From positions 1,404,192 to 1,468,191 of the forward strand of contig BCJJ01000012.1 of the NCBI GenBank assembly GCA_039545355.1: DNA of 64,000 nt, written 5' to 3'. The first letter of the stretch is position 1; every line of letters begins with the position of its first letter. Origin of the DNA: Trichosporon coremiiforme. Taxonomy: Eukaryota > Basidiomycota > Tremellomycetes > Trichosporonales > Trichosporonaceae. Shown in pieces: positions 13,201 to 24,811 of this stretch. A model generated the notes under the pieces. It was not told where the DNA came from. It saw nothing but the letters and a program-made list of their open reading frames with translations, and ran no database searches. The position numbers and the translations under genes were made by a program.

Positions 13201-15572
13201 TGACACGGCCGATACCCCGTGTGCTAGCTTGTCACCACCCCGCGTCAGGCCCATCAAGGTGCACCACCCCAGCCCCTGCCCCGGCTGTTCCCCTCTCCGG
13301 CCGTCGACTCTTCCTCCTCCTGCCGTTTTCCCCTCCGAATCTTACTGCATCCACCTGGTCACTCCTAGCACTCCTCTTTATAATACGTCGGCCTCCTTGT
13401 CCCATCCCATCCCACACCCCTCGCTTACACCTACAAAGCTCCTCACTCCCCCACACACATACACAATCTACCCGATCACTCACACACGCATCTTCGCACC
13501 TCAACATCCATCTCGCATCCCCCCCTTCCCCGCGTTCTCTGAATCACCCCAAACGCTCTTGTCGCTGGTCGTCACTGCTCAACACCTGATCCGAACTTCA
13601 ACCGACCCACCGGCGTTTCAACCGACTCTTTCCAACTAAAAGATCAACCTGCCCGAGCAACGTCCAGTCTTGTGCGCTTGATCACACCACCACTGCCCGA
13701 CACCGACAGCACCTACTTCGAACTCGAACTCGTGCATCGTCTCTTGTTTTCGCTTCGTTTCCGCACAAGCAACCGACTCAATCGATCGACGTAGTCTACA
13801 GAGTACAACGTGAGTGTTTGATCCCGCATATCTCCTCCCTCCTCCTTCCTCCTTGTATTCTTCCGGGTGTGTGTCTTGTTCTCTTTGTCTGGAACGACGC
13901 CTATGCGTTTGTGTGTGCTTGTGCACCGTGGCGCGGGGTTCGTCGACAGCCATTCCGACTCCCCAACCCCGCTTCAGTGCCTCCTCCTCTCAGTGTGACG
14001 CAGCGCGTGCACGGCTCTCGTTCTTACGAGTTTCATCGTGCTGTGCCGTTACAGTGGCTCAGTGCACTCGTTTCCCACACTTGGTGGTCTGTGCTTGCTT
14101 GTGCGCAATGTAGCCATGCATTGCATGAGCGGCACAGGGCAACGCGGTGTGCGTCGGCCGGCCGGGTCTACAGGCAATGGTCGGTTTGGCGGGTGGAGGC
14201 GAGCTGTCGAGATGGTCGTGCGCTATGCATGCCATCTTTGTCAGGGCCGCTGGGTGATGGGCTGGCTGGTGCATGGACAGTGGTGCATGCCTCCGACGCA
14301 GGTGGTGGCGCAGTGGCCGCCCCCGATGCATCGGGTGAGGTTGCGTGCATTGGCTAGAGCTGCCCGCTCGCACTGCGAACGTCCCAAAATAGGGATGTAT
14401 TTTCCGATTATGGGATGATTCGATGGGTGCGCGGTGCGCGTTGGCCGGTGGGCTTTTGCGGCTTTGCTTTCCGCTTGGCCGCCTGTGCCGACTGCCGCCA
14501 ATGGCCTTGACGAGGTCTGTGGGTGATGGGCTGGCGTCGTGGCGGTGTGTGCCGCGGCAACGACCGTCGATTATCTCGCAAACCCGGGGGTCATGGTCAC
14601 GGCAACGGTGGTCCGTCGTGTGGGCGTGGCGTATGCATGCGAGGCCAGGTTGCCCAGGAGGCTCCGGTCGTCGACCGGCCCGGTGACTCTGTGGGCTGTG
14701 TGCATCGGACGGCCATCGGCGACCCGATGTGCGACCTACGCAATTCGCGTGCGCGTGCATTCGTGCATGAGCTTGGCCGCAAACGTCGGGACGACGTAGG
14801 GTCAGGACACGCGCACAGGCATGACTGTATGGTCATGACATGGCTAGTTGAAGCTCCATCGGTTCGCTCTACAGCCGTCGACCGTTTGTATGAGTCATGC
14901 CAACGCGCGTATCCTCGCGGGTGGAGACTTTTCGCTCGGTCGCGTGTGCAGTGTTATCGTCACTGCACGTCCCACCGCAGTCCATCCCATCGTCCCACTG
15001 CATACACCATGCACTGTCCAGCTTCGCAGCTTTGCTTTTGCTTTGCTATGAGCAGGATTAGCAAGTGGATTAGTTCCTTATTTCTCGGGCATTTACCCGC
15101 TGGGTGGCCCACGCAATTAGGCGGTGACCTGCCCCTCTAGCCCTCTGCACCCGCGCCTGGCGTTTGCCTTCCCTGCACGCCTCGTCTCGCCTCCCCCTTC
15201 CCCCGCCGGGCTTGCTCGCCCCACCCATCCACCTTCCGGCCGGCCGCCCGGCCCTCGCCTCCCACACCCTTGCACCCTCTTCCTTACCCTCCCCCTACTG
15301 CCGGACTGCCCCTTGCTCCACCGCATTCATCCACTTCCACCACCCTCTAAGCACACCCTACCCCCATCAGATCGCCAGCTTTCCCACCATGGCCGTTGGC
15401 GTCTTTTCGTGACCACTCATTCATATACTCCACACACACACTCTCCCTCTCCTCGACACACTCTTGCCCACGACCACTTGATGCTGACTCGTTCTAGTTC
15501 TCAGCGCAGTACCTCTACCATACTACTCCCCCTTCACCACTACCACTACTCCACCCCCGACCGATAACCGCA
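13201..15572 (+). promoter_or_regulatory. Promoter and long 5' leader of the cyclin gene, with probable 1.7-kb UTR intron
   Basis: Two pyrimidine-rich blocks (about 13.24-13.8 kb and 15.12-15.56 kb) precede the cyclin start codon. The first has a TATAAT element at 13379-13384, followed by CT/CA-rich sequence typical of fungal transcription start regions. A consensus donor GTGAGT at 13810 and an acceptor TCAG ending at 15504, preceded by the branch-site-like GCTGAC at 15483-15488, would remove a 1695-nt intron from the 5'UTR. The second CT block lies inside this putative intron and could be an alternative downstream promoter. The leader, splicing and dual-promoter reading are inference; the sequence elements are visible. 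Confidence 0.45.
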
Positions 15573-16598
15573 ATGTCTTCCGCGCCTTCGACCTCGGTCC
15601 CGGCCTCCCGGCCCAACCCCCCCTCCCCGGCCTCCAGCCGGAAAGCCGCCAAGGCTTCGGCGTCCACCTCGGCCCACTCGTCTCGACCGCGACACGCCGA
15701 CCCCTACTACGGACACGAGGAGACTGCTCTCATGTGCGCCGACTACATCCTCTCCCTCTTCGGATGTCCCGACGTCCCCCCTCAGGCCCACCCTGGCCAG
15801 CCGACACCCTCCATGGCGCACTTCATCGCCTACGCTCTCCACCGCACCCGCCTCCCTTCCGTTGTCACCTTTGCCGCCCTTCTGCTTCTTGACCGATTAA
15901 AGACGCGCTTCCCTGCCGCCCGTGGATCGTCCGGACATCGTCTGTTCATCTCTGCCTTCATGATCGCCTCGAAGGTCATCTGTGACGACACTTACTCGAA
16001 CCAGTCGTGGTGCATTGTCGGCCAGAAGATGTTCTCCCTCAAGGAGATCAACCAGATGGAGCGCGAGATGTGCACCTACCTCGAGTGGAAGCTGAACGTC
16101 GCTGGCGAGGATGTTGCCGAGTTTGAGGCTCGCGTCCGCGCTGAGCACGGACCTGTTCGTCGCTCCGCCACCTCGGAAGTCTCGATGGCTTCTGTCTCTC
16201 CGGCTGTTTCCGTGGCTGGATCGTCGTCTGCCGCTGCGGCTGCCGCTGCCGCCGCCGTCGCTGCCTACCCCTCGCCCAAGTCGACCCCCGACCCTTCGCG
16301 ACCCATTCGCCCTGTCCCTGCTCCCTCGAAGCGTGGCAGCAGTGCGTTTCCGTCACCAGCCCATAACGCCTATCTCCACCCCTCCCACATCTCGCCCCAG
16401 CCCCCCGCGCTGAGCTCGGCGTCTTCGTCACTAGCCTCGTCGCCTGCGTCTGAGGACTGCAAGACGCCCTCGCCCATTGCTGCGATTGCCAAGCCGAAGC
16501 GACCGACCTCGTCGCGCACGGGAAGCAAGTCTTCGGTTGTCGACTGGGCTGGCTCGATGCACGTCGGCGGTCAGCCGCTGAGCGTCGGCGCCTGGTAA
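15573..16598 (+). CDS. Pho85-type G1/S cyclin (Pcl1/Pcl2/Pas1 subfamily)
   Basis: Single-exon gene, 341 aa. Residues 1-45 are Ser/Pro/Ala-rich and disordered. A cyclin N-terminal box spans about 48-175: it begins near ETALMCADYIL, continues through the helix VTFAALLLLDRLK (98-110) and the core LFISAFMIASKVICDDTYSN (124-143), and ends with MEREMCTYLEWKLN (162-175), the usual signature of PCL-type cyclins. The C-terminal half is low complexity, with an Ala run around 215-225 and many SP/TP dipeptides, likely kinase-regulated. Known role of the family: activating the Pho85/Cdk5-like kinase at G1/S for polarity and cell-cycle entry. The start codon is the first ATG after the CT-rich leader, in the context CCGCAATG. 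It sits alone in a gene-poor block with a very long upstream region. The subfamily is firm; the exact orthologue is not. Confidence 0.85.
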   Translation: MSSAPSTSVPASRPNPPSPASSRKAAKASASTSAHSSRPRHADPYYGHEETALMCADYILSLFGCPDVPPQAHPGQPTPSMAHFIAYALHRTRLPSVVTFAALLLLDRLKTRFPAARGSSGHRLFISAFMIASKVICDDTYSNQSWCIVGQKMFSLKEINQMEREMCTYLEWKLNVAGEDVAEFEARVRAEHGPVRRSATSEVSMASVSPAVSVAGSSSAAAAAAAAAVAAYPSPKSTPDPSRPIRPVPAPSKRGSSAFPSPAHNAYLHPSHISPQPPALSSASSSLASSPASEDCKTPSPIAAIAKPKRPTSSRTGSKSSVVDWAGSMHVGGQPLSVGAW

Positions 16599-17146
16599 AC
16601 CCGCCCGACGACTCTTCATCAACTTCTTGCCTGTCAATCACATAATACACGTCTAATACAACAACTACCTTAAACAATCTATCCCCCTCTCAAATCGTCT
16701 CTCATACCAACCCGACCGCATCTCGGGCTGTACAGTTGTATACATACACCACACTCAATCAACATCTTGTCCACATTGGTTTCTCTCCTGCATCGACACT
16801 CGTCTTCCATAGGGTTTATTTTTTCATGACAGATCTATGCTATTGGTGATGCCACCAGCCTGTCTACCTGCTTCTTCTTTCCTGTTGCACTGTTGCATTG
16901 CACACTCACGAACACTTTGGGATCTGGATCTACGTTGTTCATTGTCACGCGCAGTGTGCACTCGACTGGACTTGAAAGCCAGGTCTCGGGCCGTCTTGTC
17001 TTGCCTGGCTGTTTCCCACGAAAATTGGCCGACTCCAACGCGTTGGGTGGTCCTGGGTGGACCCAAGGACTGTGGCCCGACTGGGCCCACTGAATTGCGG
17101 CGGATCTGGTGGCACCATGGCTGCATGGCTTGGACGTGGTGCGTGA

Positions 17147-17180
17147 GTGCGTGTGTGCGTGTGTGCGTGTGTGCGTGTGC
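17147..17180. repeat. Microsatellite, GTGCGTGT-type
   Basis: About four copies of an alternating GTGCGTGT unit, purine-pyrimidine alternating throughout and hence potentially Z-forming. It is non-coding. Confidence 0.75.
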
Positions 17181-18891
17181 TACCGCGTCACGGTACTCTG
17201 GGTCAAATGATGCAGGGCATGGGGTGACATGCTGGAGTGTGCCTTCAGTGAGGGTCGCCGCTGCGCCGCCAGCGTGCAGCATGCACATGCGCACCGGTGG
17301 TACCGGTGCCGGGGACAGGAGGTGCATGGTCTGCACAAGTCTGCCGCGATGTGCCGGGGCAGCGGTACGTGCGGTGCAAATACCGTGTGGGTTTGTACCC
17401 TCCTCCCCTCCCCCACAGAAAACGCCAACCTTGCGCCAGCTACGCCAGCAGCCGGCGGTGGCGCGAGGGGCATGAGCCATATGCTCGCCTCACATTGCCT
17501 CGTTATTGCCTCTGGGTGCAGACGGTATGAGGCGCGCATCTGCGGCCGAGGCGGGCGTGTTGGGCGGAGGGCGGAGTCGGCGGCTGACAAGCTGGCGTAT
17601 CTGGCGCATCTGGCGCTCGCCCCAAGCGCTCCTCGAGGCCACTGGAGGCTTTCTATGAGGTAGGTGGCATGCATGGCTCATCCGTCCCGCTGCTTTGTTG
17701 TAGAACGGCAGCTCTCGGCCGCACAGCTGTGAAGACATCGCTGTCAGTGGCTTCAGGTAACCCTTCATACGTACGCTATGCATGCGACGTTTTTGGTGTT
17801 TCGCTTGTCACAGATTCCACATCCAAGCCTCTCTTCCCAACCTCAGCGGCGTTGCTTAGACTCTCAACGGACTAGCGGCCGAGAGCTGGCGCGCGCGCGC
17901 GCAGCGTAGATCGTACCGTGCACTTTGCTTAGACCCCGATATCAGTCCCGTCCAATAGGTCCTCGCTGCCCTGCACTTGCCCCTATGCTTGCCCTACGAT
18001 TAGTCTCTGATCTATGCTGTATCTGATTCAGCGATGGCCAGCGAGTTTAGTCGGGCAGGTGTCGGTCGGAGGGGCAGTTTCCCCGCGTCCCCGCTTCCTT
18101 TCGATCGCAGTCTTTACCCCAAGCGAAGAGACTCTCCAAAGTACGCGTTGGAGCGCGTTCGTAGAAGCAATGATGCGTGTGAAGATTACGGGTCAAACGT
18201 CCTGTGTCCCGGGCCTAGCGGCGTGATGGGATGCTCGGATCAGAACCGTCCGCTGCGTGTACTGCGGTGCCGGTGGGTTCGGCCAGGCACCGAGCGAAGC
18301 TCAAGGCACGGGGTGGAGCTGCGCCGGGCGGCGCGAGCGCTCGATCTGCCTTCATCATACCGCGAAATGAGAACTGACACCCCGTCTTCCGGGTGAGACT
18401 CCCCAGTGGATCCGACTGAGACGAATTGTGGGTATCCCAGATCTCGAACCTCGCGAACCTTCTGTCCGTGGCAGAATGCGAGCCCAGACCGAACGAAGGT
18501 GGGCTCGTGATCGTTTTTGTTGGAGTAAAGGGGGGAGCAGGTGACGCCGGGACGCCCCCCGAGGTCCCAAATCCTGGGGCAGAAAGGTCCTCACGTGCGC
18601 ACCAACACCCACAGTACACGCCCCTGATACGCGACGTACGACAGATCAGTCGTTTACTCGATGCGGTGGTCGTCGGAGCACACCAGACTTACGACAACCC
18701 TGCTGTACTTCCCCATCACGAATCGTGCGAATGTCTCACTGATCGTGTGCATCATGCATGACGTGCAGGGTGTAGCAGGGTACTAGGGGTGCTATTACGT
18801 CTTCATATCTTCGGCCTTCTTACTACTGCTTTTGGGTCTTCCTCGGTCTACCCTCTGCCAGCGGGGACGGTGGGGAAGAGGTGGGGAGCAA

Positions 18892-18918
18892 GGGTGAGCA
18901 GGGTGAGCAGGGTGAGCG
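18892..18918. repeat. Short tandem repeat, 9-nt unit x3
   Basis: Three adjacent copies of GGGTGAGCA, the last ending in G instead of A. It is non-coding. Confidence 0.7.
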
Positions 18919-21900
18919 GGGCAAGGGAAAAGCCTAATCTAGCCAAGCTACTCCGCTTGGGAACGCCGACATAGCTCGGCGCAGCCGAGAGCTCGGTCTT
19001 CACCTCATCAATCTAGCGTAGGCGACAGAACCACGGAGACGCTTGTATCTACTGGGGTCAGTCCAGTGACGCAGTTATGATTTCATCGCAAGGTCTGATG
19101 CGCGCCATCGCTGCCTCATTCAAGCATCATATCGCATGCCGCCACGCTAACCCCGACGCCCTCCGCTGCACGAGACGTAAGCCTGTCGGATTAAGGCAAT
19201 TCAGCGGAGCAGCTGTTGCGCCGCCGCCGCGCCGCCTCGCCGCCTCGTCTTCATTGTGACGCCGGCCAAGCCTATGCTGGCACGAGGAGCACGCGGCCCA
19301 GCACGGCAATTCGTCTTCAGTTACCCAGCTCTAAACGCGGTAGTCACATTCAGCAAAGCATACTGATCACGACAGAGGCACACCTCGTAGCTTTCACTAG
19401 CGCTGTGCCTCTGCCGTCTCACCAAGCCCGTGCCGTGCACGCCGAGCATTCCGGCGTTGCCCCGCTGGGAGCGCTGGGTGCGCTGGGCCTGCAGGCCACC
19501 GGGCCACCGCCATGTCTCAACGGCGCATCATTTGTGCCAGACCCAGCGCCGCATACCGACGCACAAGTGAGCGCCACTTCCGCTCAGCACAGCAGGCGAC
19601 GCTGGCTCGACTTGTACCTCGCGGTCGAGGTCTTCGCCACTGACGAAAGAATGTGCATGCCACTACGTCGTTTTTGACTCTATGCACGGAACGGAGATGC
19701 GAAACTCACTCGCGTCGCTCGACGTCAGCCGCACAGCCGGGCACCCGAACAGAGCGTCCAGGCCCGTCGCCGGCAGAACGGCAGAGACGGCACCACGGCA
19801 CCACGGCAAGCGGCAAAGCCTGTAAGTGCAAGGCATCTAGGCACCGGAGCAGCGTACATCCACCAGTCAGCCTGGGACTAATGCTTTGTCGCAGGCAAGC
19901 CACGGTTCCTGGATTCCTAAGCGTTCCTAATTGCCTAATAGGATGTCTTGACTTTGTTCTAATCAGAGTGTGCGTCGATGGAATAGGTGGCTATGTTTAG
20001 CCATTTTTGCGATCCAATCTGAGCCCACTGTAGTATGGGAGCAGCTGACTGCCGCCCACTACCGTTCAGAGCCCAGGCTCGGTCGACCACCAATGTCATC
20101 AACACTGCAACGAGGTATGCATAGGTGGAGTCATTACTTCACTGCTCTCGTATCACTCCTGCCTTTTCTTGCCCCAAAACTGCTTGTAAGCGACGCGTGC
20201 CCACCGAGACCAGCGGGCAGATCTGCATGCCAAGCCGGTTGCTGCCCGATGCGCTCCCATCCCGCAGCTCACACGATGAGATACTGCATCGGGTCGGCAA
20301 CCACTTCCCTGCGGCCTGCGGGCGACATGGGTGTACGCAGTTGTCTTGCGCGCGCGCGCTCTCGCCAGTTGGGGTATGGGGGAACGCCACAGCGGCAACT
20401 GTTCCACCTTGGAATCCTGAGAGAGCCAGAGGTGCGAAGTGCGAGCAGCCAAGGTGACAGGGAATCGGGGGTGCCGATCGTGGCTTGGCTGGCACTGTGC
20501 ACCAGACGAATCACGACACCCCGAAACCCGTGGCTGACCTTAATGGCAGGTTTCGGCGGAGTGTCTCGCCGCCTGATTGTCGCACCTACCCCTCATCCTT
20601 GACATCCTCGTCATGTGCTGCGTGCGCTGCGTGTAATCAGCATTACACGCCCCACTGGCCCACCGTGCTCGTGTGCTTGATGACTGATTCGACGGGTGCG
20701 GGTTTTGGGAGGGTTATTGGGAGCAGAACCCGGACAACAAACGCCGGATCATTATCCTGCGTGATCGGCAGCTCGGCACAATCCCGGAGCCTAGGCATCC
20801 CAGGCATGTGACCAGCGTTTCCCTCCCTCCCGCGCGTTCCAGCAAAGGGGCTCTAATCGAGATGCTTTTGTTTCGATACGCCGTGCAGTGCACCATGTGG
20901 TGACTGCCCGGAGCCGTGTACTGCGGAGACCGCTCCGCGAACTCTCGCTCACTCCGAGAACTGACGGGGTGGGCGTCCAAAACTCTGCAAGGCGCAGGTG
21001 ACACATCCATTTTTTTGCATCTAGCTATGCAAGCGAGCTGACCGAAAATGTGGAGCCGCCCCCCTGCCGCCTTTGGCGTTCGGAGCGTGCATGCAAGCCT
21101 GAGAACGGACGCAATGTGGCTGGATGCGACTCTGACAGCATGTTGGGTATGCAAGTAGGGCATGGACCCGCCGTGGACGTTACGGATGTGACAGTTGTAG
21201 CGAGGGGTGCGTCGTGTGGATCGTGTGAACTGACATTGCGGGACGCGCTACGCCACTACTCATTGTGTAGCAAGTTGCTGCAATTCGCATGCGCGCATGC
21301 ATTGGTAAGGCTGCTTTCGGTATTTCTTCGGAAACACTTGGCTTCAAGGCTCGAGACTAAGCGACTAAGGCTCGTCGCCCAGCGGGTCGCAACCCGGTGC
21401 CCGGCGTGCCCCGCCCGGCTCGCAGCTCAGCGGCAAACCCAACAGAGTCGACGCGCTAGTGATTCATGCATAGCGCCGAAAGTAGAAGAGGGGTAAGAAT
21501 CAACTAATTCTAAGCCCAAGCGACTCAGTTGCCCGGCATGCCCGGCCATCTACGCTCCCAGCTCCCATCCACCCAACTTCGCATCGTGCCATGTCATGTC
21601 CTTGGAACGCGCTAACGCATTCATGCATTTGCAAGTCGATCAGAGTTTCCCAGAGAATAACAAGGGTTAGTCCGCTCCGCTCGACTGAGCCGTTTCCCAT
21701 CGATTGTTTCGATTGTAGCGAATGTTTCGAGCGCCCGACCGTTACCGCCGGGTTCGACAAATTCGACATGCATTCAAGATGCAGCCAAGACCACTGAAGC
21801 GCGGCAGGGTTTATTCGGCGTTAGTCGTCGGCGCGTCACCTTGCTGCTACCAAGTCGGCGCGTACCTGCGTTAACGTCAAGATCAGGTCCACAGGTTCGC

Positions 21901-24538
21901 CCACAGGTTCGTCGCTGCCGTCCCAAGCGGTGCCGTGCCCGCGTTTACGACCCGCCCTTGCGCCAACTACCCATCCGTGCGCAACCGTGCCAGATTCGTT
22001 AACGTAGCTTCGGGCATTATCGAGTTCCCAGTGTGCAGAACGTGTTTCAGTAACGTTACGCGCCCCAATGTTGTTGCAGCGGTGCCCAGCGTTGTGCGCA
22101 GTGGTGAAGCATCCGAGCATCCGAGACATGACGAGAGCAGACGCAGCGCCTCGTAATGCAAACGCGAAGTTTGTGGGGTATTCAGGCGGAGCGTGTCATG
22201 TGTCATGTGACGCGTAACTGTCGGTTTTCCTCGCATTCTACCGGAAATGGGCCGTGGGAATCGGCACTCTGCGGCAGAGGTCACAGAAGGAACACGCTGC
22301 GAACCCAAAGAGGACCAGAGGGGGAACAGAGGTACGGATCACCGAGCTCCGGGAGCCTTCTGTGCGTTGCGGTTGCGTGATGTAGCAGTTCTCGCAGTGC
22401 GCGTGCACTTTTGTGTAACCGCCGGGTCTGCGTGTCGCGGGTCGGAGGCGCCTCGCTCACACGTTACACATTTTTGCGCAGAATTCGTCGTGTCTTGCAC
22501 AAACGAATGGGGCTGACACAGGCGCACTGACCCCGACCCCGTTTCATGCATCGGACCGGTGTCGCCCGTTCCCGTGTTCGCGTTGTGGAGGCACCGCATA
22601 GCCACGGGTCGTGTGGGTTGCAAAAGACCATGGAGTACCTCATTGTCCATCTGCGCAGCATGGGACGGAGATAGATATGGGATGTCCGGCGATGCTGGGT
22701 GGACCCACCGGCGCGGTGGGGACGCAGGATACTCGGCGACTTGGGCCCAATCTGGTGGCAATCTGACCCCGCTGCACCGAGCAATAGCCGATATCTCACC
22801 CTGGACGACCCTGCCCGGTTTCGCTGGAGCCTATGGGCCGCGCCTCATTTGCCGCAGCGGCACAGGCGGCTACGCGGGGGAGCGCGCAGACCCCGGCGCT
22901 AGCGCCGTTCCATGCACAACAAACCGCACGATCCACGTCTCAAGCAATTTGGGTCACCCAGCTTAGCGCCTCACTTACCCTGCCAATGCTGGGCATGTTC
23001 CGAGGGCTCCCCTGCACCAAACGCACGCCAGTGGCCACCATCGCCCCCAAACATGCACAACACCGAGACCAACGCATGTCTATCGCAAGGGTGCCATTGC
23101 TCAAGCCGCGCAGTCAACTTGAATCCTCTCCGGCTGCGCAGTGAGCCAGGAATGGCGGAGGGCGCCGCTGATTCTCTGGCACGCGCTGGGTCTAGCGTCG
23201 TCGGTCTTCTCTGGGCCATCATGACCGACCGCCGAATGCGCCAACGCCGAACCGCACATTCCGCACTTACCTCAAAGGGAACAAGCGCACCGCTTTGCAT
23301 ACGCCGCAACCCGCATGCCCCAGTGAACTTCTACCAGCGGACGCGGAGGGCCGCATACCCCGCACGTCCCCTACCTCCGCACGCTCCGCACATGGCATCG
23401 AAGCTTCCAGCCACTGGCTTCTGCGTAGTCTGTTGATGACACAGCAAGAAGCGCACTGCGTAGTTTGCAGGGCATCAGCCTGAATGCTGCCGCACTCGAC
23501 CGAGCTGGGAGGGAAGTATCATCTGCGCGTTCCCTGCATCTGTGTGCTGTCTGCAACCAGGCGTGTTCGCCGATTTTCATTCAGGTGGACGATCGCGCCT
23601 GAATGGCTTCCGAATACACTGCGCAATCAGAGCGCACATCATTGCGACCCTGCTTCCAACCCATGACCCAAGGATCCGGGGCGGATCCATGATCCGTGCG
23701 TTTTCTCACCGGCGCATAACGTCTCATCTTCCGATCCCTCAATCGTGCGACGCACGCGGGCCGCAGTCGTAAACATCATGTGGTCAGCTTTAGTCAAAGT
23801 GGAGCTGTGTCAACTTTGGAAAGACAGAAGCTGTGACATGAAAGTCGCCGGTGCCAGATGAATGCTGCGCATCCGTTAGATGAGGGCATCATCATGTGTT
23901 CCTTTCCCCCTCTTTCATCACTGCTCACGTAATGACGCGCTCTGCACCCGTACGCGCCCTGGTGCCCTCGCGCGGTACGGTCCCCTCGCTCGGCGTTTTA
24001 CCCCTTCACCTGTCCACCATCTCGTCAGTGCCCAAAACTGCATTCGGGATCGTTCTCAGACGTACCTGATCATGTCCGCTCTGACCCACCGGTGTCTGCA
24101 CACAGCAGGAACATCCCACTCGTCCCACTTGTCCCACCTGGGCCTGACGGACGCAGACATGGCGACATCGCGCGCGTCATTGCCTTGTCACCCGTCAATT
24201 CACCGGCTTCTCGCCGTGCTCACTGTGCTGCGGTGTGCGTAATGACAGTGCTCCGTTCTGCCTCAACTGTGCATCTCAAAGCGACTTCTCATGCATAGAC
24301 CCAGTTTGATCAGCCGTGTGCAGCACAAGTTGGGGACGGCAGTGACGCAATTGCCGTTAACGTTCCCCCGAACCATGTCAGGAAGTGTCCGTTATGCATC
24401 TCATCTCGGACCCAGCTGCGTATCGGCCCCCGAACCGGCGATGACCGCCGGTGACGACCGAACAGACCGGGCTACCGGCGATTCGGGCCGGGGGACCGGA
24501 AAGCGGGAAATTCTATTACCGGATACTCATTTCGTGGC

Positions 24539-24587
24539 CAGAAGCAGAAGCGTGAGATTCACGCGCTTCTCGCGTGTGGTGCTTCTG
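24539..24587. other. Nested inverted repeat upstream of the E2-variant gene
   Basis: An outer 8-bp perfect stem (CAGAAGCA at 24539-24546 with TGCTTCTG at 24580-24587) encloses an inner imperfect inverted repeat (GAAGCGTGA with TCACGCGCTTC). It lies about 225-275 bases before the start codon at 24812, so it could be a promoter element or a leader hairpin. Function unknown. Confidence 0.4.
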
Positions 24588-24811
24588 AAGATCAGGCAAC
24601 GTGGAATGAAACCTCCACCTCCCCTCCACCCTCCACCGGCTGACTGGAGCACGAAGTCTGGCCCGGAATTCGTCCTTCGCCACCCAACTCCGTCAACAAC
24701 GGCCAAAATAAAGATCAACCACGCTTTCCCCGACCACGCTCCGAGCTCCTTGCCGACCCCGCATCGCCCCTCTCACTGAACCGACCTCAAGGACCGCACG
24801 CCAGTCTCATC

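Larger units (their letters stand above)
16599..24811. other. Gene-free region, 8.2 kb
   Basis: No supportable coding region was found on either strand. Frames reach about 210 codons but show no domain, no codon bias like the neighbouring genes and no convincing splice-linked exons. The first ~200 bases are the likely 3'UTR of the cyclin gene. Small simple repeats occur at 17147-17180 and 18892-18918, and a CG-alternating run (GCGCGCGCGCGC) near 17.89 kb. The last few hundred bases contain a hairpin (24539-24587) and the promoter of the E2-variant gene. Confidence 0.55.

Noticed and set aside
12968..13639. 223-codon Pro/Ser/Thr-rich frame before the cyclin gene
   Set aside because: A translation of CT-rich leader/promoter DNA with no domain; it better fits a promoter and 5'UTR.
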